Positions 31,719 to 40,605 of a DNA stretch of 64,000 nt are shown here, in pieces. Position 1 is the stretch's first letter. Every line of letters begins with the position of its first letter. This stretch comes from CAZNMF01 sp035547155. Its GTDB lineage: Bacteria > Acidobacteriota > Vicinamibacteria > Vicinamibacterales > SCN-69-37. Location: assembly GCA_035547155.1 (NCBI GenBank), contig DASZVJ010000034.1, forward strand, positions 1 through 64,000. Direction: 5' to 3'. The notes under the pieces are model-generated. The model ran no database searches. It was not told the DNA's origin and saw only the letters and a program-made list of their open reading frames with translations. A program made the translations under genes and the position numbers.

Positions 31719-32690
31719 TCAGTCAGAGTCGGTGGACGCGTCCAGGTGGCTGGCGGCGTCCAACGCCTTCAGATCGGAAACGGTCAGCGCGAGAGACGCG
31801 GAACGAATCAGACTGTCCACCTGATCGACGGTCGTCGCGCTGGCAATCGGCGCGGTGACGCCGGGTTGCGCCGCCACCCACGCCAGCGCGACCTCCGCGG
31901 GCTTCGCCGCGTGGCTGGCGGCAACCTGATCGAGGGCGTGCAGGATCCGTGTGCCGCGAGGATTGAGATACGTGCGCACGCCGCCGCCGCGCGGGCTCTG
32001 TCCGAGATCCGACTCGCGACGGTACTTGCCCGTCAGAAATCCCTTTGCGAGACCGAAGTACGTAACGACGCCGATGTCCTCGGCAATCGCGAGATCGCGC
32101 AGCGGACCTTCGAAGCTGGCGCGATCGTAGAGGTTGTACTCGGGCTGCAGCACGTCGTAGCGCGGCAGGCCGTTGGCCGATGCGGCATCGAGTGACGCAC
32201 ACAGCTGCGCCGCGTCGAGATTCGACGCGCCGATCGCGCGCACCTTCCCCGCTCGAAGCATCTGCTGATAGGCGCCGAGCGTCTCCTCGTACGGCACGGC
32301 CGGATCGGGCCAGTGCGAGAGATAGATGTCGATGTAGTCCGTGCGCAGCCGCTGAAGCGACGCCTCCACGGCTTCGACGATATACGCCGCTGACAGACCC
32401 TTTTTGCCGGGTCCCATCTCCGAGCCGACTTTCGTGATCACGATGGTGCGATCGCGGCGTCTGCGCGAGGCCATCCACTCGCCGATGATCCGTTCCGACT
32501 CTCCGCCGGCGTGACCGGGCACCCACGAGCTGTAGACGTCCGCGGTGTCGATCGTCTCGAGGCCAGCGTCGGCGAATCGATCGAGGACGGCGAACGATGC
32601 GGTCTTGTCTGCGGTCCACAGAAACACGTTGCCGCCGAGCACCAGTGGAGAGATCTCGATTCCCGTCCGCCCGAGACGCCGCTTCGTCAT
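31719..32690 (-). CDS. Aldo/keto reductase
   Basis: NADPH-dependent aldo/keto reductase, 323 residues from the ATG at 32690. It shows the TIM-barrel pattern with D-T-A-D-VYSS (catalytic Asp region and Tyr), the lysine in IVITKVGSEMG, the histidine in LSHWPDP, and a conserved IGASNLDAAQL. It resembles general stress-type or oxidoreductases of the Tas/YajO kind. It is divergent from the PadR gene, sharing a 166-bp intergenic region. Substrate unknown. Confidence 0.88.
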   Translation of the reverse strand: MTKRRLGRTGIEISPLVLGGNVFLWTADKTASFAVLDRFADAGLETIDTADVYSSWVPGHAGGESERIIGEWMASRRRRDRTIVITKVGSEMGPGKKGLSAAYIVEAVEASLQRLRTDYIDIYLSHWPDPAVPYEETLGAYQQMLRAGKVRAIGASNLDAAQLCASLDAASANGLPRYDVLQPEYNLYDRASFEGPLRDLAIAEDIGVVTYFGLAKGFLTGKYRRESDLGQSPRGGGVRTYLNPRGTRILHALDQVAASHAAKPAEVALAWVAAQPGVTAPIASATTVDQVDSLIRSASLALTVSDLKALDAASHLDASTDSD

Positions 32691-32776
32691 CTTGACAATC
32701 CTTCGTGCATGAGAGCGCACCGATGCGGTGCGATCCAAAGTCCCATCATACGTAGGCGGTGCCCTTCTCTCTTCCC

Positions 32777-32806
32777 TTGACGCTCTAAGCAAGACCGTGC
32801 TCTACT
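32777..32806 (+). promoter_or_regulatory. Candidate sigma-70-type promoter of the PadR-ADOP operon
   Basis: TTGACG (32777-32782), 18 bp, TCTACT (32801-32806), giving an mRNA start about 45 bp before the PadR ATG. The -35 box matches well and the -10 box matches four of six. Confidence 0.4.
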
Positions 32807-32856
32807 GTCACTCACTCAGACGATCTAGGTAAGCCACGTCTGGAGGAGGACGATCG

Positions 32857-33201
32857 ATGGCGGTGCGGAAGGGCGATCTGCTGCAGGGGACGCTGGATCT
32901 CCTCGTGCTGAAAGTGCTCGGATCCGGGCCGAACCATGGCTATGGCATCGCGATGCGGCTGCACCAGCTCTCCGACGACGAGTTGCGAGTCGAGGAAGGC
33001 TCGCTGTATCCCGCGCTCTATCGCATGGAAGAGCAGGGCCTGATCGACTCGGAATGGCGGCCCACCGAGAACAATCGCAAGGCCAAGTTCTACAAGCTGA
33101 CGCGGAAAGGCCAGCGAACGGCGCAGGCCGAGCTCGACGGCTGGCTGCGGCTGTCCGGCGCCGTCACGCGCGTCCTGCGCGCGCTCGAGCAGGAGGCCTG
33201 A
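32857..33201 (+). CDS. PadR-family regulator paired with ADOP permease
   Basis: PadR-like winged-helix repressor, 114 residues. It opens with the typical KGDLLQGTLDLLVLKVLG, then HGYGIAMRLHQLS, EEGSLYPALYRMEEQG and a wing with NNRKAKFYKLTRKG. The GGAGGAGG-like site TGGAGGAGG lies just before the ATG. One base separates its stop from the GTG start of the permease gene, so the pair is coupled. It probably represses this operon until an unknown ligand binds. Confidence 0.92.
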   Translation: MAVRKGDLLQGTLDLLVLKVLGSGPNHGYGIAMRLHQLSDDELRVEEGSLYPALYRMEEQGLIDSEWRPTENNRKAKFYKLTRKGQRTAQAELDGWLRLSGAVTRVLRALEQEA

Positions 33202-33202
33202 C

Positions 33203-35863
33203 GTGGCCCTGCGACCGCCGCGCCTCATTCGTCGTCTGCTCGCGCTCTTCCGATGGCGCTCGCGCGATCGCGACATGGATCGCGAGATGGCCTTTCACGT
33301 CGACGCGCTGACCCGCGACTACGCGCGCGATGGTTTGAGCGATGCCGACGCACAGCGCGCGGCGCGCCGCCAGTTCGGCAACGTCACGCGGCTCAAGGAG
33401 CGCGGGCACGACGTGCGGACGCTGCGCATGGCGGAGGACCTGGCGCGCAACGTCAGACACGCGGTGCGCGGCTTCACGCGGACGCCCGGCTTCGCGATCA
33501 CCGTGGTGCTGACGCTGGCGCTCGGCATCGGCGGCAGCACGGCCATCTTCTCGATCGTCGATCAGACGCTGCTCCGCCCACTGCCCTACCCGAACGGCGA
33601 CGAGCTCGTGACGATCTATGAAACGGCGCCGGCGTTCGGACTCGGTCCGGAACAGATCGTCTTCGGGCAGACACGCAACGTCGTGTCGCCTGCCAACTGG
33701 CTCGACTGGCAACGCGACAGTCACAGCCTGCAGCAGCTCGCGGCATGGCGGGGGGCATCGTGGACACTGACGGACGCCGGCGATCCCGTCCGTCTCGACG
33801 TACAACTCGTCTCGTCGGAGTTCTTCCCGCTGCTGGGCGTCCAGCCGTTGCTCGGACGCACGATCACGCCCGACGACGACCATCCGAACGCGCCTCGCGT
33901 CGTCGTGCTGAGCCATGACCTGTGGCAGCAGCGGTTCGGCGGCGATCCCAAGGTCGTGGGACGCGCGATCGAGTTGAACGACAGTCCCGCGCGGATTGTC
34001 GGCGTGATGCCGGCCGGCTTCCGGTTTCTCGATCGCGGCACGGCGCTCTGGAGCGCATTCCAGCTCGATCGCCATGAGGATTGGCGCGCGACGGCCGGCC
34101 GGTTCATGAACGTGGTGGCGCGGCTTCGGACCGGGACGCCGATGAGCGCCGCGCGCGCGGAGATGGCCGGAATCGCGGATCGTCTGGCCGCAACGTATCC
34201 ATTCAACAAGAGCACGTCGCTACTGATGGTGCCGCTGCGCGAGGAGCTGACCGGACGGGTGAAGACCTCGCTGCTGATGCTGTACGCCACCGTCAGCGTG
34301 CTGCTCGCGATTGCCTGTTTGAATGTCGCGAATCTCCTCGTGGCCCGCGCCGCCTCCCGTCGTCGCGAGCTGGCGATCCGGATGTCGATTGGCGCGGGAC
34401 GCGCAGCGATCGTGCGGCAGCTGCTCGTCGAAAGCGTGCTGCTCGCCGGCGCAGGCGGCGTCCTCGGTGCCGCGCTCGCGCGAGAGAGCCTTCACGCGCT
34501 GGTCGCGCTTGCGCCGCCGGAGTTACTGCGCGTGCCGTCGCTCGCGATCGACGTGCGCGTCCTGTGCTACTCGCTCGGCCTGTCCCTGGCGACGGGCGTG
34601 ATCGTAGGAGTCGCGCCTGCGGCTCTGGCTGTCGGGGAATCGCTCGTCGCGTCGATCAAAGCGAGCGGACCGTCCGTCGCTCGTGCGCCGCGCGCGCGTC
34701 AGGCGCTCGTCGTCGGCCAGGTCGCGATGGCGGTCGTGCTGTTGTGCGGCGCTGGACTGCTCGTGCGGACGCTCGTCGCGCTCAATGCGACGCCGACCGG
34801 CGCGGGCACGCGGGACCTGCTCACGATGGAGGTCTCGCTGCCCGACGCGCGTTACGCCCCGGAACGGCGCGTGGAATTCTTCCGCGACGCGGTGGCTGTG
34901 CTGCGCGCGCTGCCCGGTGTCGAGGGCGCGGCAGCCGCGGACAGTCTTCCCGTCATCGGCGATCCGAGGGGCGGCACCGCGTTCCATCGTCAGGGCACGC
35001 CGCAACGCCCGCTCATGGAGATGCCCTCCGCCATCATCCGCGTCGTGACGCCCGGATACTTCCGCACACTGGGCATTCCGATCCTGCGCGGGCGGGAATT
35101 CAGCGAGGCCGACGACCGCAGTTCCACGCCGGGATTCGTCGTCAACGAGGCCTTCGCGCGGAAATATCTTTCGGATATCGATCCGTTGTCCGTGTCGCTG
35201 TCCGTGTGGATGCAGCCGGAGAATCCGCACGAGCCCGTGCTCGGCGTCGTGGGCGACGTGAGCGAAGGATCGCTGAGGGACGCGCCCAAACCGACCATCT
35301 TCTACAGCGAGCGGCAGATGACCGAGTCGAGCCTGACGCTGTTCGTTCGCGCACGGCGCCCAGAGACGCTCGCGACGGCCGCCGTGGGCGCCATCCATCG
35401 TCTCGATCCGAATCTCGCGGTAACGCGCGTCCGGACCTTCGAGGGCGCGCTCGCGGAGAGCATCGCACGCGAATGGCTCAACGCGATGGTGTCCGGCGCC
35501 GTCGCCGCGATCGGCCTGCTGCTGGCCTCACTCGGCCTCTACGGCCTGCTGTCGTTCCTGGTGATCGAGCGCACGAAAGAGATCGGCATTCGCATCGCGC
35601 TCGGTGCGCGATTGGCGCGCGTCAAAGGATCGATCGTCGCCGGCGGTTTGGGACTCGTCGCCATCGGCGCCGCGATCGGCGTCGCCGGATCGCTGCTGCT
35701 CCTGCGCTCGCTCGGCGCGCTGCTCTTCAGCGTCACGCCCTACGACGTCTCGACGTACGCGATCGTCATCGCGCTGCTCGGCGCCATCGCGACCATCGCG
35801 TCCTATCTGCCCGCCCGCCGCGCTGCGCGCATCCAGCCGCTCGTTGCGCTGCGGCAGGATTGA
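33203..35863 (+). CDS. ADOP-family ABC transporter permease, PadR-linked
   Basis: ADOP permease of 886 residues starting at a GTG with AGGAGG six bases upstream, inside the end of the PadR gene. Unlike the two unlinked copies it has an extra N-terminal segment of about 75 residues (DREMAFHVDALTRDYARDG and ARRQFGNVTRLKERG) that marks PadR-associated members. Then come the first helix, the MacB-like domain, an FtsX block (LLAIACLNVANLLVARAA), a second periplasmic domain and the last FtsX block ending PARRAARIQPLVALRQD. No ATPase gene is nearby. Substrate unknown. Confidence 0.92.
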   Translation: MALRPPRLIRRLLALFRWRSRDRDMDREMAFHVDALTRDYARDGLSDADAQRAARRQFGNVTRLKERGHDVRTLRMAEDLARNVRHAVRGFTRTPGFAITVVLTLALGIGGSTAIFSIVDQTLLRPLPYPNGDELVTIYETAPAFGLGPEQIVFGQTRNVVSPANWLDWQRDSHSLQQLAAWRGASWTLTDAGDPVRLDVQLVSSEFFPLLGVQPLLGRTITPDDDHPNAPRVVVLSHDLWQQRFGGDPKVVGRAIELNDSPARIVGVMPAGFRFLDRGTALWSAFQLDRHEDWRATAGRFMNVVARLRTGTPMSAARAEMAGIADRLAATYPFNKSTSLLMVPLREELTGRVKTSLLMLYATVSVLLAIACLNVANLLVARAASRRRELAIRMSIGAGRAAIVRQLLVESVLLAGAGGVLGAALARESLHALVALAPPELLRVPSLAIDVRVLCYSLGLSLATGVIVGVAPAALAVGESLVASIKASGPSVARAPRARQALVVGQVAMAVVLLCGAGLLVRTLVALNATPTGAGTRDLLTMEVSLPDARYAPERRVEFFRDAVAVLRALPGVEGAAAADSLPVIGDPRGGTAFHRQGTPQRPLMEMPSAIIRVVTPGYFRTLGIPILRGREFSEADDRSSTPGFVVNEAFARKYLSDIDPLSVSLSVWMQPENPHEPVLGVVGDVSEGSLRDAPKPTIFYSERQMTESSLTLFVRARRPETLATAAVGAIHRLDPNLAVTRVRTFEGALAESIAREWLNAMVSGAVAAIGLLLASLGLYGLLSFLVIERTKEIGIRIALGARLARVKGSIVAGGLGLVAIGAAIGVAGSLLLLRSLGALLFSVTPYDVSTYAIVIALLGAIATIASYLPARRAARIQPLVALRQD

Positions 35864-35963
35864 ACGCCGGTCATCGCCACTCGCGCATGATCGCTGCTAT
35901 TCGTCTGGCCTGCGATCCACCGAAATACATCGAGCGTGGGTGTTTAGGTCGCGCTCGCCGGGT

Positions 35964-36458
35964 TCATGGGCACGCGCTTCCAGCATCCGAGGTGACGTCG
36001 AATTGCAGCTGAAAATCCTGCTTGACCTTGGGTCCGGTACCGAGGAGAGCTGGCGAATAGAAGTAGTAGGCGGCGCACTGATCGGTCTCCGGCTCGGATC
36101 CGGAGAGCGACCGAACGGAACCGGACCGCACTCCCCCTTTGCCCGTTGTGACGCCACCGCCGAACCCGATCGCGATGCCGCTGCCGACGAACGAGCCCGT
36201 CAGCTTATAGGTGCCAGGAGAGAGTTGCACAAGGAACGCGCTATAGGCTGAGAACGTCTGTCCGTTGAGGCTGGCCGTGTAGGTATCGCCTTGCGTGGCA
36301 GGCTGAAAGCCGATGGCCACGGAGATGGTTCCTGCTCCTGACGGGGAGGTCGGCGACTTGGAGCCGCATCCGTTGGCCATCAAGACCAGGAGTCCGATGG
36401 TGAGCCCGCCACCATGTCGGCCGATCTTTCGAATCGCCTTACGAACAGAAGTCATCAT
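35964..36458 (-). CDS. Small lipoprotein of unknown function
   Basis: Predicted lipoprotein of 164 residues: signal peptide with lipobox LMANGC at about 26-31, then a serine/threonine/proline-rich linker and a beta-rich domain (TISVAIGFQPATQGDTYTAS, TYKLTGSFVGSGIAIGFGGG). No known domain is recognised. It lies 91 bp downstream of the outer-membrane barrel gene on the same strand, so the two may be co-expressed. Confidence 0.65.
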   Translation of the reverse strand: MMTSVRKAIRKIGRHGGGLTIGLLVLMANGCGSKSPTSPSGAGTISVAIGFQPATQGDTYTASLNGQTFSAYSAFLVQLSPGTYKLTGSFVGSGIAIGFGGGVTTGKGGVRSGSVRSLSGSEPETDQCAAYYFYSPALLGTGPKVKQDFQLQFDVTSDAGSACP

Positions 36459-36549
36459 TGCGGTCCTCGCCGCGCAGGAATCAAGGCGGACGTCACAGTG
36501 GCGCCGCCAACGTCGGCAGCCCTCTTCGTCTTGTCCTTACCTGTTGTCG

Positions 36550-37122
36550 TTACTTGAAGTAGTAGTGACCAGATAAGGAAATGGCGAATCCGCCTACGGA
36601 AACTCCGAGAAACGTTCCGGTGGAGTAGTACCCGATGTCGCCGCTGACACCGAAGTTCGGTGCGCCAGCGAAGACGGCTTCCGCGCCAACAAAGCCCTGT
36701 CCGCCGATACCGGTGTCACTGAGACCGGCTGTGCCTGCCCCTTCGGACAGGTGAAAGATGTTCATTCCGCCGCCCGCATATGGCCTGATCTGCATCGGTT
36801 TGGACAAATCCGGATGACCGAGCACGAAGAGCACCGACGGTGCAAACTGTGTGACCCCGACGTCGACGACGCCGTAATGGGAGAAGTCCATCTGAACTCC
36901 AAACGCGTCGCTGCCCCAATAGCGCAGACTTCCACCTACTCCGAGCGTGAATCCACCCACGCGCCCGCCGGCGCCGAACGTGTGACGACGCGTTGGCGAA
37001 GCGCTCTGCGTAGCTGATCCGCTTTCGGAGGCGGCGACGGCGGCCGTGAGCGCGTGGGACGACTGCGCTTGAGCCGGTGCCGCCAGTGCAATAGCAGCTA
37101 GTGCAACGAACGCTACTTTCAT
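36550..37122 (-). CDS. Outer membrane beta-barrel protein
   Basis: Exported protein of 190 residues from the ATG at 37122, with GGAG eight bases upstream. A signal peptide (MKVAFVALAAIALAAPAQAQ) is followed by alternating strands such as GGRVGGFTLGVGGSLRYWG, IRPYAGGGMNIFHL and a C-terminal FAISLSGHYYFK, which ends in an aromatic residue pattern near the barrel-insertion signal. It looks like a small OmpA/OmpW-like barrel. The open frame extends 53 codons further upstream without homology. Confidence 0.78.
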   Translation of the reverse strand: MKVAFVALAAIALAAPAQAQSSHALTAAVAASESGSATQSASPTRRHTFGAGGRVGGFTLGVGGSLRYWGSDAFGVQMDFSHYGVVDVGVTQFAPSVLFVLGHPDLSKPMQIRPYAGGGMNIFHLSEGAGTAGLSDTGIGGQGFVGAEAVFAGAPNFGVSGDIGYYSTGTFLGVSVGGFAISLSGHYYFK

Positions 37123-37507
37123 CACCCGATCTCCAGTCCTTGCGCCGCATGCGCGAGGCATTCTCTGCGTAGTCGTTCTGTAGTCGACGAGATATCTAGT
37201 GCCGAAGTGGCGCGACATCCTAACAGCTATAGGTGTTACATTCAACACATATAAATGCCATGCGATCGTGTGGCTTTCCACCTCGGGGACGATAGATACG
37301 CGACGTTCAGACGGGCGACCAATCGAGCGGACGTGCTACGACGACGTCGCGGGGCTTCGCGCTCGTTCCGCACGTCGTTCCGGCAGATCCGGACAGCCGG
37401 TCAAGCGCTTCGGACGCTTGCGCATGGGCCCAACGGCCGCCATCTCCTAGCCTGGATGTGCGCGTCGCCGCCGTTCGGCGACAATGCGCCAGGCATAGGA
37501 GTGCGTG
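37123..37507. other. 385-bp intergenic region
   Basis: Apart from the AT-rich candidate promoter near 37217-37260, I see no gene, repeat or RNA here. Reading frames that cross it lack ribosome binding sites and recognisable sequence. The right end holds the PIG-L ribosome binding site AGGAG. Confidence 0.5.
37217..37245 (-). promoter_or_regulatory. Candidate promoter of the barrel gene
   Basis: On the minus strand TTGAAT, 17 bp, TAGGAT. A short inverted repeat GTGTT-N6-AACAC (37233-37248) overlaps the -35 box and could be an operator. The leader to the ATG would be about 90 bases. Confidence 0.35.
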
Positions 37508-38335
37508 ATGAGCGGGCAACGACGATTGATGGCCGTGCTGGCCCACCCGGACGATGAGTCGCTCGGGTTTGGCGGCACGCTCGCGAAGTACGCGGCGGAA
37601 GGCGTCGAGGTGTCGCTGGTGACCGCGACGCGCGGTGACGCGGGCCGCTACCGCGGCCAGCCTCGCGGAGACGCCGCGCATCCGGGTCCAGCGGCGCTCG
37701 GCGAGATCCGTGAGGCCGAGCTGCGCGCCGCCGCGAACGCGCTCGGCATCCACGACGTCTCGGTGCTCGGCTATCCCGATCAGCATCTCGATCGCGCCGA
37801 TCCGCGCGAGGCGATCGGCCGCATCGCCGCGCACATCAGACGACGCCGTCCCGACGTCCTCGTCACCTTCGGACCGGACGGTGCGTACGGACATCCAGAT
37901 CACATTGCGATCTCGCAGCTCGCGACCGCGGCCGTTGTCTCGGCCGCCAACGCGACATCCGCCGCCGGCGACGACGACGCGGCGCCGCACGCCGTGTCGA
38001 AGCTCTACTACATCGCCTGGCCCGCATCGACGTTTCAGGCGTACGAAACGGCGATCCGTACGCTCTCGGTGACGGTCGACGAGGTCGAGCGGCGCGCGAC
38101 GCCGTGGCCGGACTGGGCGATCACGACCGCGATCGACACGAGCGACATGTGGCCGACGGTCTGGCGCGCCGTGTCGTGCCACGACTCGCAGGTCGCGTCG
38201 TACGTGCGCCTGCGCGATCTGCCGCCCGACCAGCACAAAATGCTGTGGGGCCAGCAGTCGTTCTATCGCGCGCTCAGCCTGGTCAACGGCGGACGCACGC
38301 GCGAAACCGATCTGTTCGAAGGAGTCGGACGATGA
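37508..38335 (+). CDS. PIG-L family N-deacetylase
   Basis: Zinc-dependent deacetylase of the PIG-L/MshB family, 275 residues from the ATG at 37508, with AGGAG six bases upstream. The metal site is seen in AHPDDES (H13, D16) and in the later GHPDHIAIS motif. Family members remove acetyl groups from N-acetylglucosaminyl or related compounds, including steps of thiol biosynthesis. Its TGA overlaps the ATG of the decarboxylase gene, so the two proteins are made together. The substrate is unknown. Confidence 0.88.
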   Translation: MSGQRRLMAVLAHPDDESLGFGGTLAKYAAEGVEVSLVTATRGDAGRYRGQPRGDAAHPGPAALGEIREAELRAAANALGIHDVSVLGYPDQHLDRADPREAIGRIAAHIRRRRPDVLVTFGPDGAYGHPDHIAISQLATAAVVSAANATSAAGDDDAAPHAVSKLYYIAWPASTFQAYETAIRTLSVTVDEVERRATPWPDWAITTAIDTSDMWPTVWRAVSCHDSQVASYVRLRDLPPDQHKMLWGQQSFYRALSLVNGGRTRETDLFEGVGR

Positions 38336-39834
38336 CGAACGAATCGACTCGACACGCGCCGCTCGCGATGGATGCGGCGACGTTTCGCACGCTCGGCCAT
38401 CGCCTCGTCGATCAGCTCGCGGCGTCGCTCGAGGCGATCGCGCGCGGACCAGTCACGCACGACGAGTCCCCATCGGCTGTGCGCCAGGCGCTCGATCTCT
38501 CTGGCCCGCTTCCCGAGTCGGGCACCGATCCCGGCGCGCTGCTCGAGCGCACTGCGCAGCGGCTGTTCGCACATTCGCTGTTCAACGCGCATCCGCGCTT
38601 CTTCGGCTACATCACGGCGGGGCCCGCGCCCATCGGCGTGCTCGGCGATTTCCTCGCGTCGGCGATCAACGCGAACGCCGGCTCGTGGACGCTGGCGCCG
38701 GCTGCGACGGAGATCGAAGCGCAGACCGTGCGCTGGATCGCCGAGCTCATCGGCTATCCGGCCACGTGCGGCGGTCTGCTCGTCAGCGGCGGCAACATGG
38801 CGAACATCGTCTGTTTTCTCGCCGCGCGCGCCGCGAACGCCAAGTGGAACGTGCGCGAACGCGGCGTCGTTGGCGCGGCCGGACAACGTCTGCGCGTCTA
38901 TGGATCGGCCGAGACGCACACGTGGATTCAGAAGGCGGCAGATATCGGCGGCCTCGGTACCGACGCGATTCGATGGATTCCGACGGACGCGGATCTCCGC
39001 ATGGACGTCGCCGCCCTCCTCAAGCAGATCGAGACGGACACGGCGGCGGGCGACGTGCCGTGTCTGGTGGTCGGGACGGCGGGATCGGTGAGCACGGGCG
39101 CCGTCGATCCGCTGCACGACCTCGCCGCCGTGTGCAAGGCACACGGCATCTGGTTCCACGTCGACGGCGCGTACGGCGGCTTCGCGGCGGCGCTGCCCGA
39201 CGCGCCCGCTGATCTCCACGCGCTGGCGTTGGCCGATTCGGTCGCGGTCGATCCACACAAGTGGCTCTATGCGCCGCTCGAGGCGGGATGCACGCTCGTG
39301 CGTGATCCCGAGCGTCTGCGCGAGGCGTTCGCCTATCATCCGCCGTACTACCACTTCGACGAGCACGCGACGAACTACGTCGATTACGGCCCGCAGAACT
39401 CGCGCGGCTTTCGCGCGCTCAAGGTATGGCTCGCGCTGCAACACGCCGGTGCCGCGGGCTATCGCACCATGATCGCGGATGACATCGCGCTGTCTCGCGC
39501 GATGGCCGACGCCGTGCGCCGCCATGACGATCTCGAGCTCGTCACACAAGGGCTGAGCATCACGACGTTCCGCTGCGTGCCTCGCGACCTGCGATCGCGG
39601 ATCGGAGACGAGACGGTCGAGCGCCATCTCGATGCGCTCAACCGCACCGTGCTCGATCGCGTGCAGCGTGGCGGGGACACGTTCGTCTCGAACGCCGTCA
39701 TTCGCGGCCGCTACGTGCTCCGAGCCTGCATCGTCAATTTCCGGACGACGCGCGCCGACGTGGACGCGACGGTCGAGATCGCGGCGCGACTGGGACGCGA
39801 GGTCCACGCGGAGCTGGCGCACGCGCCACGCTGA
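38332..39834 (+). CDS. PLP-dependent group II decarboxylase
   Basis: Pyridoxal-phosphate decarboxylase, 500 residues, of the group that includes aromatic-amino-acid and glutamate decarboxylases. The cofactor lysine is K310 in VDPHKWLYAPLEAG; VDGAYGGFAAALP supplies the aspartate that binds the pyridine ring, and HPRFFGYIT is typical of the family N-terminus. Start chosen where ATGA overlaps the PIG-L stop; the frame is open further but lies inside that gene. The substrate may be an aromatic amino acid, but this is not shown by sequence. Confidence 0.88.
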   Translation: MTNESTRHAPLAMDAATFRTLGHRLVDQLAASLEAIARGPVTHDESPSAVRQALDLSGPLPESGTDPGALLERTAQRLFAHSLFNAHPRFFGYITAGPAPIGVLGDFLASAINANAGSWTLAPAATEIEAQTVRWIAELIGYPATCGGLLVSGGNMANIVCFLAARAANAKWNVRERGVVGAAGQRLRVYGSAETHTWIQKAADIGGLGTDAIRWIPTDADLRMDVAALLKQIETDTAAGDVPCLVVGTAGSVSTGAVDPLHDLAAVCKAHGIWFHVDGAYGGFAAALPDAPADLHALALADSVAVDPHKWLYAPLEAGCTLVRDPERLREAFAYHPPYYHFDEHATNYVDYGPQNSRGFRALKVWLALQHAGAAGYRTMIADDIALSRAMADAVRRHDDLELVTQGLSITTFRCVPRDLRSRIGDETVERHLDALNRTVLDRVQRGGDTFVSNAVIRGRYVLRACIVNFRTTRADVDATVEIAARLGREVHAELAHAPR

Positions 39835-39868
39835 CGGCCCAATCCTTTTTCGAAGTCAGGAGGGGCCG
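39835..39868 (+). promoter_or_regulatory. Six-bp stem over the ribosome binding site of the SMR gene
   Basis: CGGCCC (39835-39840) can pair with GGGCCG (39863-39868), placing the strong AGGAGG partly in or next to the stem, with a 22-base loop. It may affect translation of the exporter. It does not match the known guanidine riboswitch layouts, and a chance pairing is possible. Confidence 0.25.
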
Positions 39869-39869
39869 G

Positions 39870-40190
39870 ATGGCCTGGATGCTCTTGGTTGCGGCCGGTG
39901 TGCTCGAAGTCGTCTGGGCGTTCGCGATGAAGCGCTCGGCCGGTTTCACGAAGCCGGCCGCGTCGCTCGTCACGATCATCGCGATGCTCGCCAGCTTCGG
40001 TCTCTTGTCGATCTCGATGAAGACGCTGCCGCTCGGCACCGCGTACACGACGTGGACCGGCATCGGCGCCGTCGGCGCGTTCCTCGTCGGCGTCTTCGTG
40101 CTCGGAGAGCCGTTGACGATGACGCGCGGCCTCGCCGCTGCGCTCATCGTGGCGGGGCTGATTTTGATGAAGGTGTCGGCGGCGAGCTGA
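39870..40190 (+). CDS. SMR family exporter, Gdx/SugE-like
   Basis: Four-helix small multidrug resistance transporter, 106 residues, working as a dual-topology dimer that exchanges a cation for protons. The central glutamate is in AAGVLEVVWAFAMKRS, and the features KRSAGFTK, LGTAYTTWTGIGAVGAF and GEPLT resemble the Gdx guanidinium-export group more than EmrE. It lies 35 bp after the decarboxylase gene, with AGGAGG before the ATG. Export of an amine product of that enzyme is an inference; guanidinium is the alternative. Confidence 0.85.
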   Translation: MAWMLLVAAGVLEVVWAFAMKRSAGFTKPAASLVTIIAMLASFGLLSISMKTLPLGTAYTTWTGIGAVGAFLVGVFVLGEPLTMTRGLAAALIVAGLILMKVSAAS

Positions 40191-40209
40191 TCCGCCGCAC
40201 GCGCACGTC

Positions 40210-40545
40210 TCAGGCGATTTCCATCACGCGCTGAATCGCGGACACCAGCTCGTTGAACTCGGCGCGCTCGTCGGAGAGATGCTTGCGTCCCGCTTTCGTC
40301 AGGGTGTAGTAGCGCGCGCGGCGATTGTTCTCGGATGGTCCCCACTCGGCGTCGACGTAGCCGTTGAGCAGCAGCCGCTGCAGCGCGGGATACAGCGAGC
40401 TTTCGCCGACCTGCAGCACGTCCTGCGAGAGCACCTTCAGCCGCTGCGCGATGCCGTAGCCGTGCATCGTCTCGCGCGCGAGCAGACGCAGGATCAACAG
40501 GTCGAGCGTGCCGGGCAGCAGATCCGGCGGAACCGAACGGGCCAT
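40210..40545 (-). CDS. Orphan PadR-family regulator
   Basis: PadR-type repressor of 111 residues with LLPGTLDLLILRLLARE, HGYGIAQRLKVLS, ESSLYPALQRLLLNG and NNRRARYYTLTKAG. It resembles the ADOP-linked PadR proteins closely, but no permease gene follows; the neighbour on this strand is a convergent SMR gene. It may control a distant permease, be a remnant of a lost module, or control the divergent methyltransferase gene. AGGAGA precedes the ATG. Confidence 0.9.
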   Translation of the reverse strand: MARSVPPDLLPGTLDLLILRLLARETMHGYGIAQRLKVLSQDVLQVGESSLYPALQRLLLNGYVDAEWGPSENNRRARYYTLTKAGRKHLSDERAEFNELVSAIQRVMEIA

Positions 40546-40556
40546 GACGTTCTCCT

Positions 40557-40569
40557 ATCGACTTACGAT
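40557..40569. promoter_or_regulatory. Weak inverted repeat upstream of orphan PadR gene
   Basis: ATCG-N5-CGAT, with the same five-base spacing as the CATAG-N5-CTATG repeat upstream of the PadR gene at 53664. It lies 12 bp upstream of this PadR start. The arms are short, so this is tentative. Confidence 0.25.
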
Positions 40570-40605
40570 GGAAGAGTGTGCGCGACCGGTGCGGTGGAAG
40601 TCAAC

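Noticed and set aside
39835..39869. A guanidine riboswitch upstream of the Gdx-like gene
   Set aside because: The leader is only about 35 bases and lacks the conserved loops of the known guanidine riboswitch classes.
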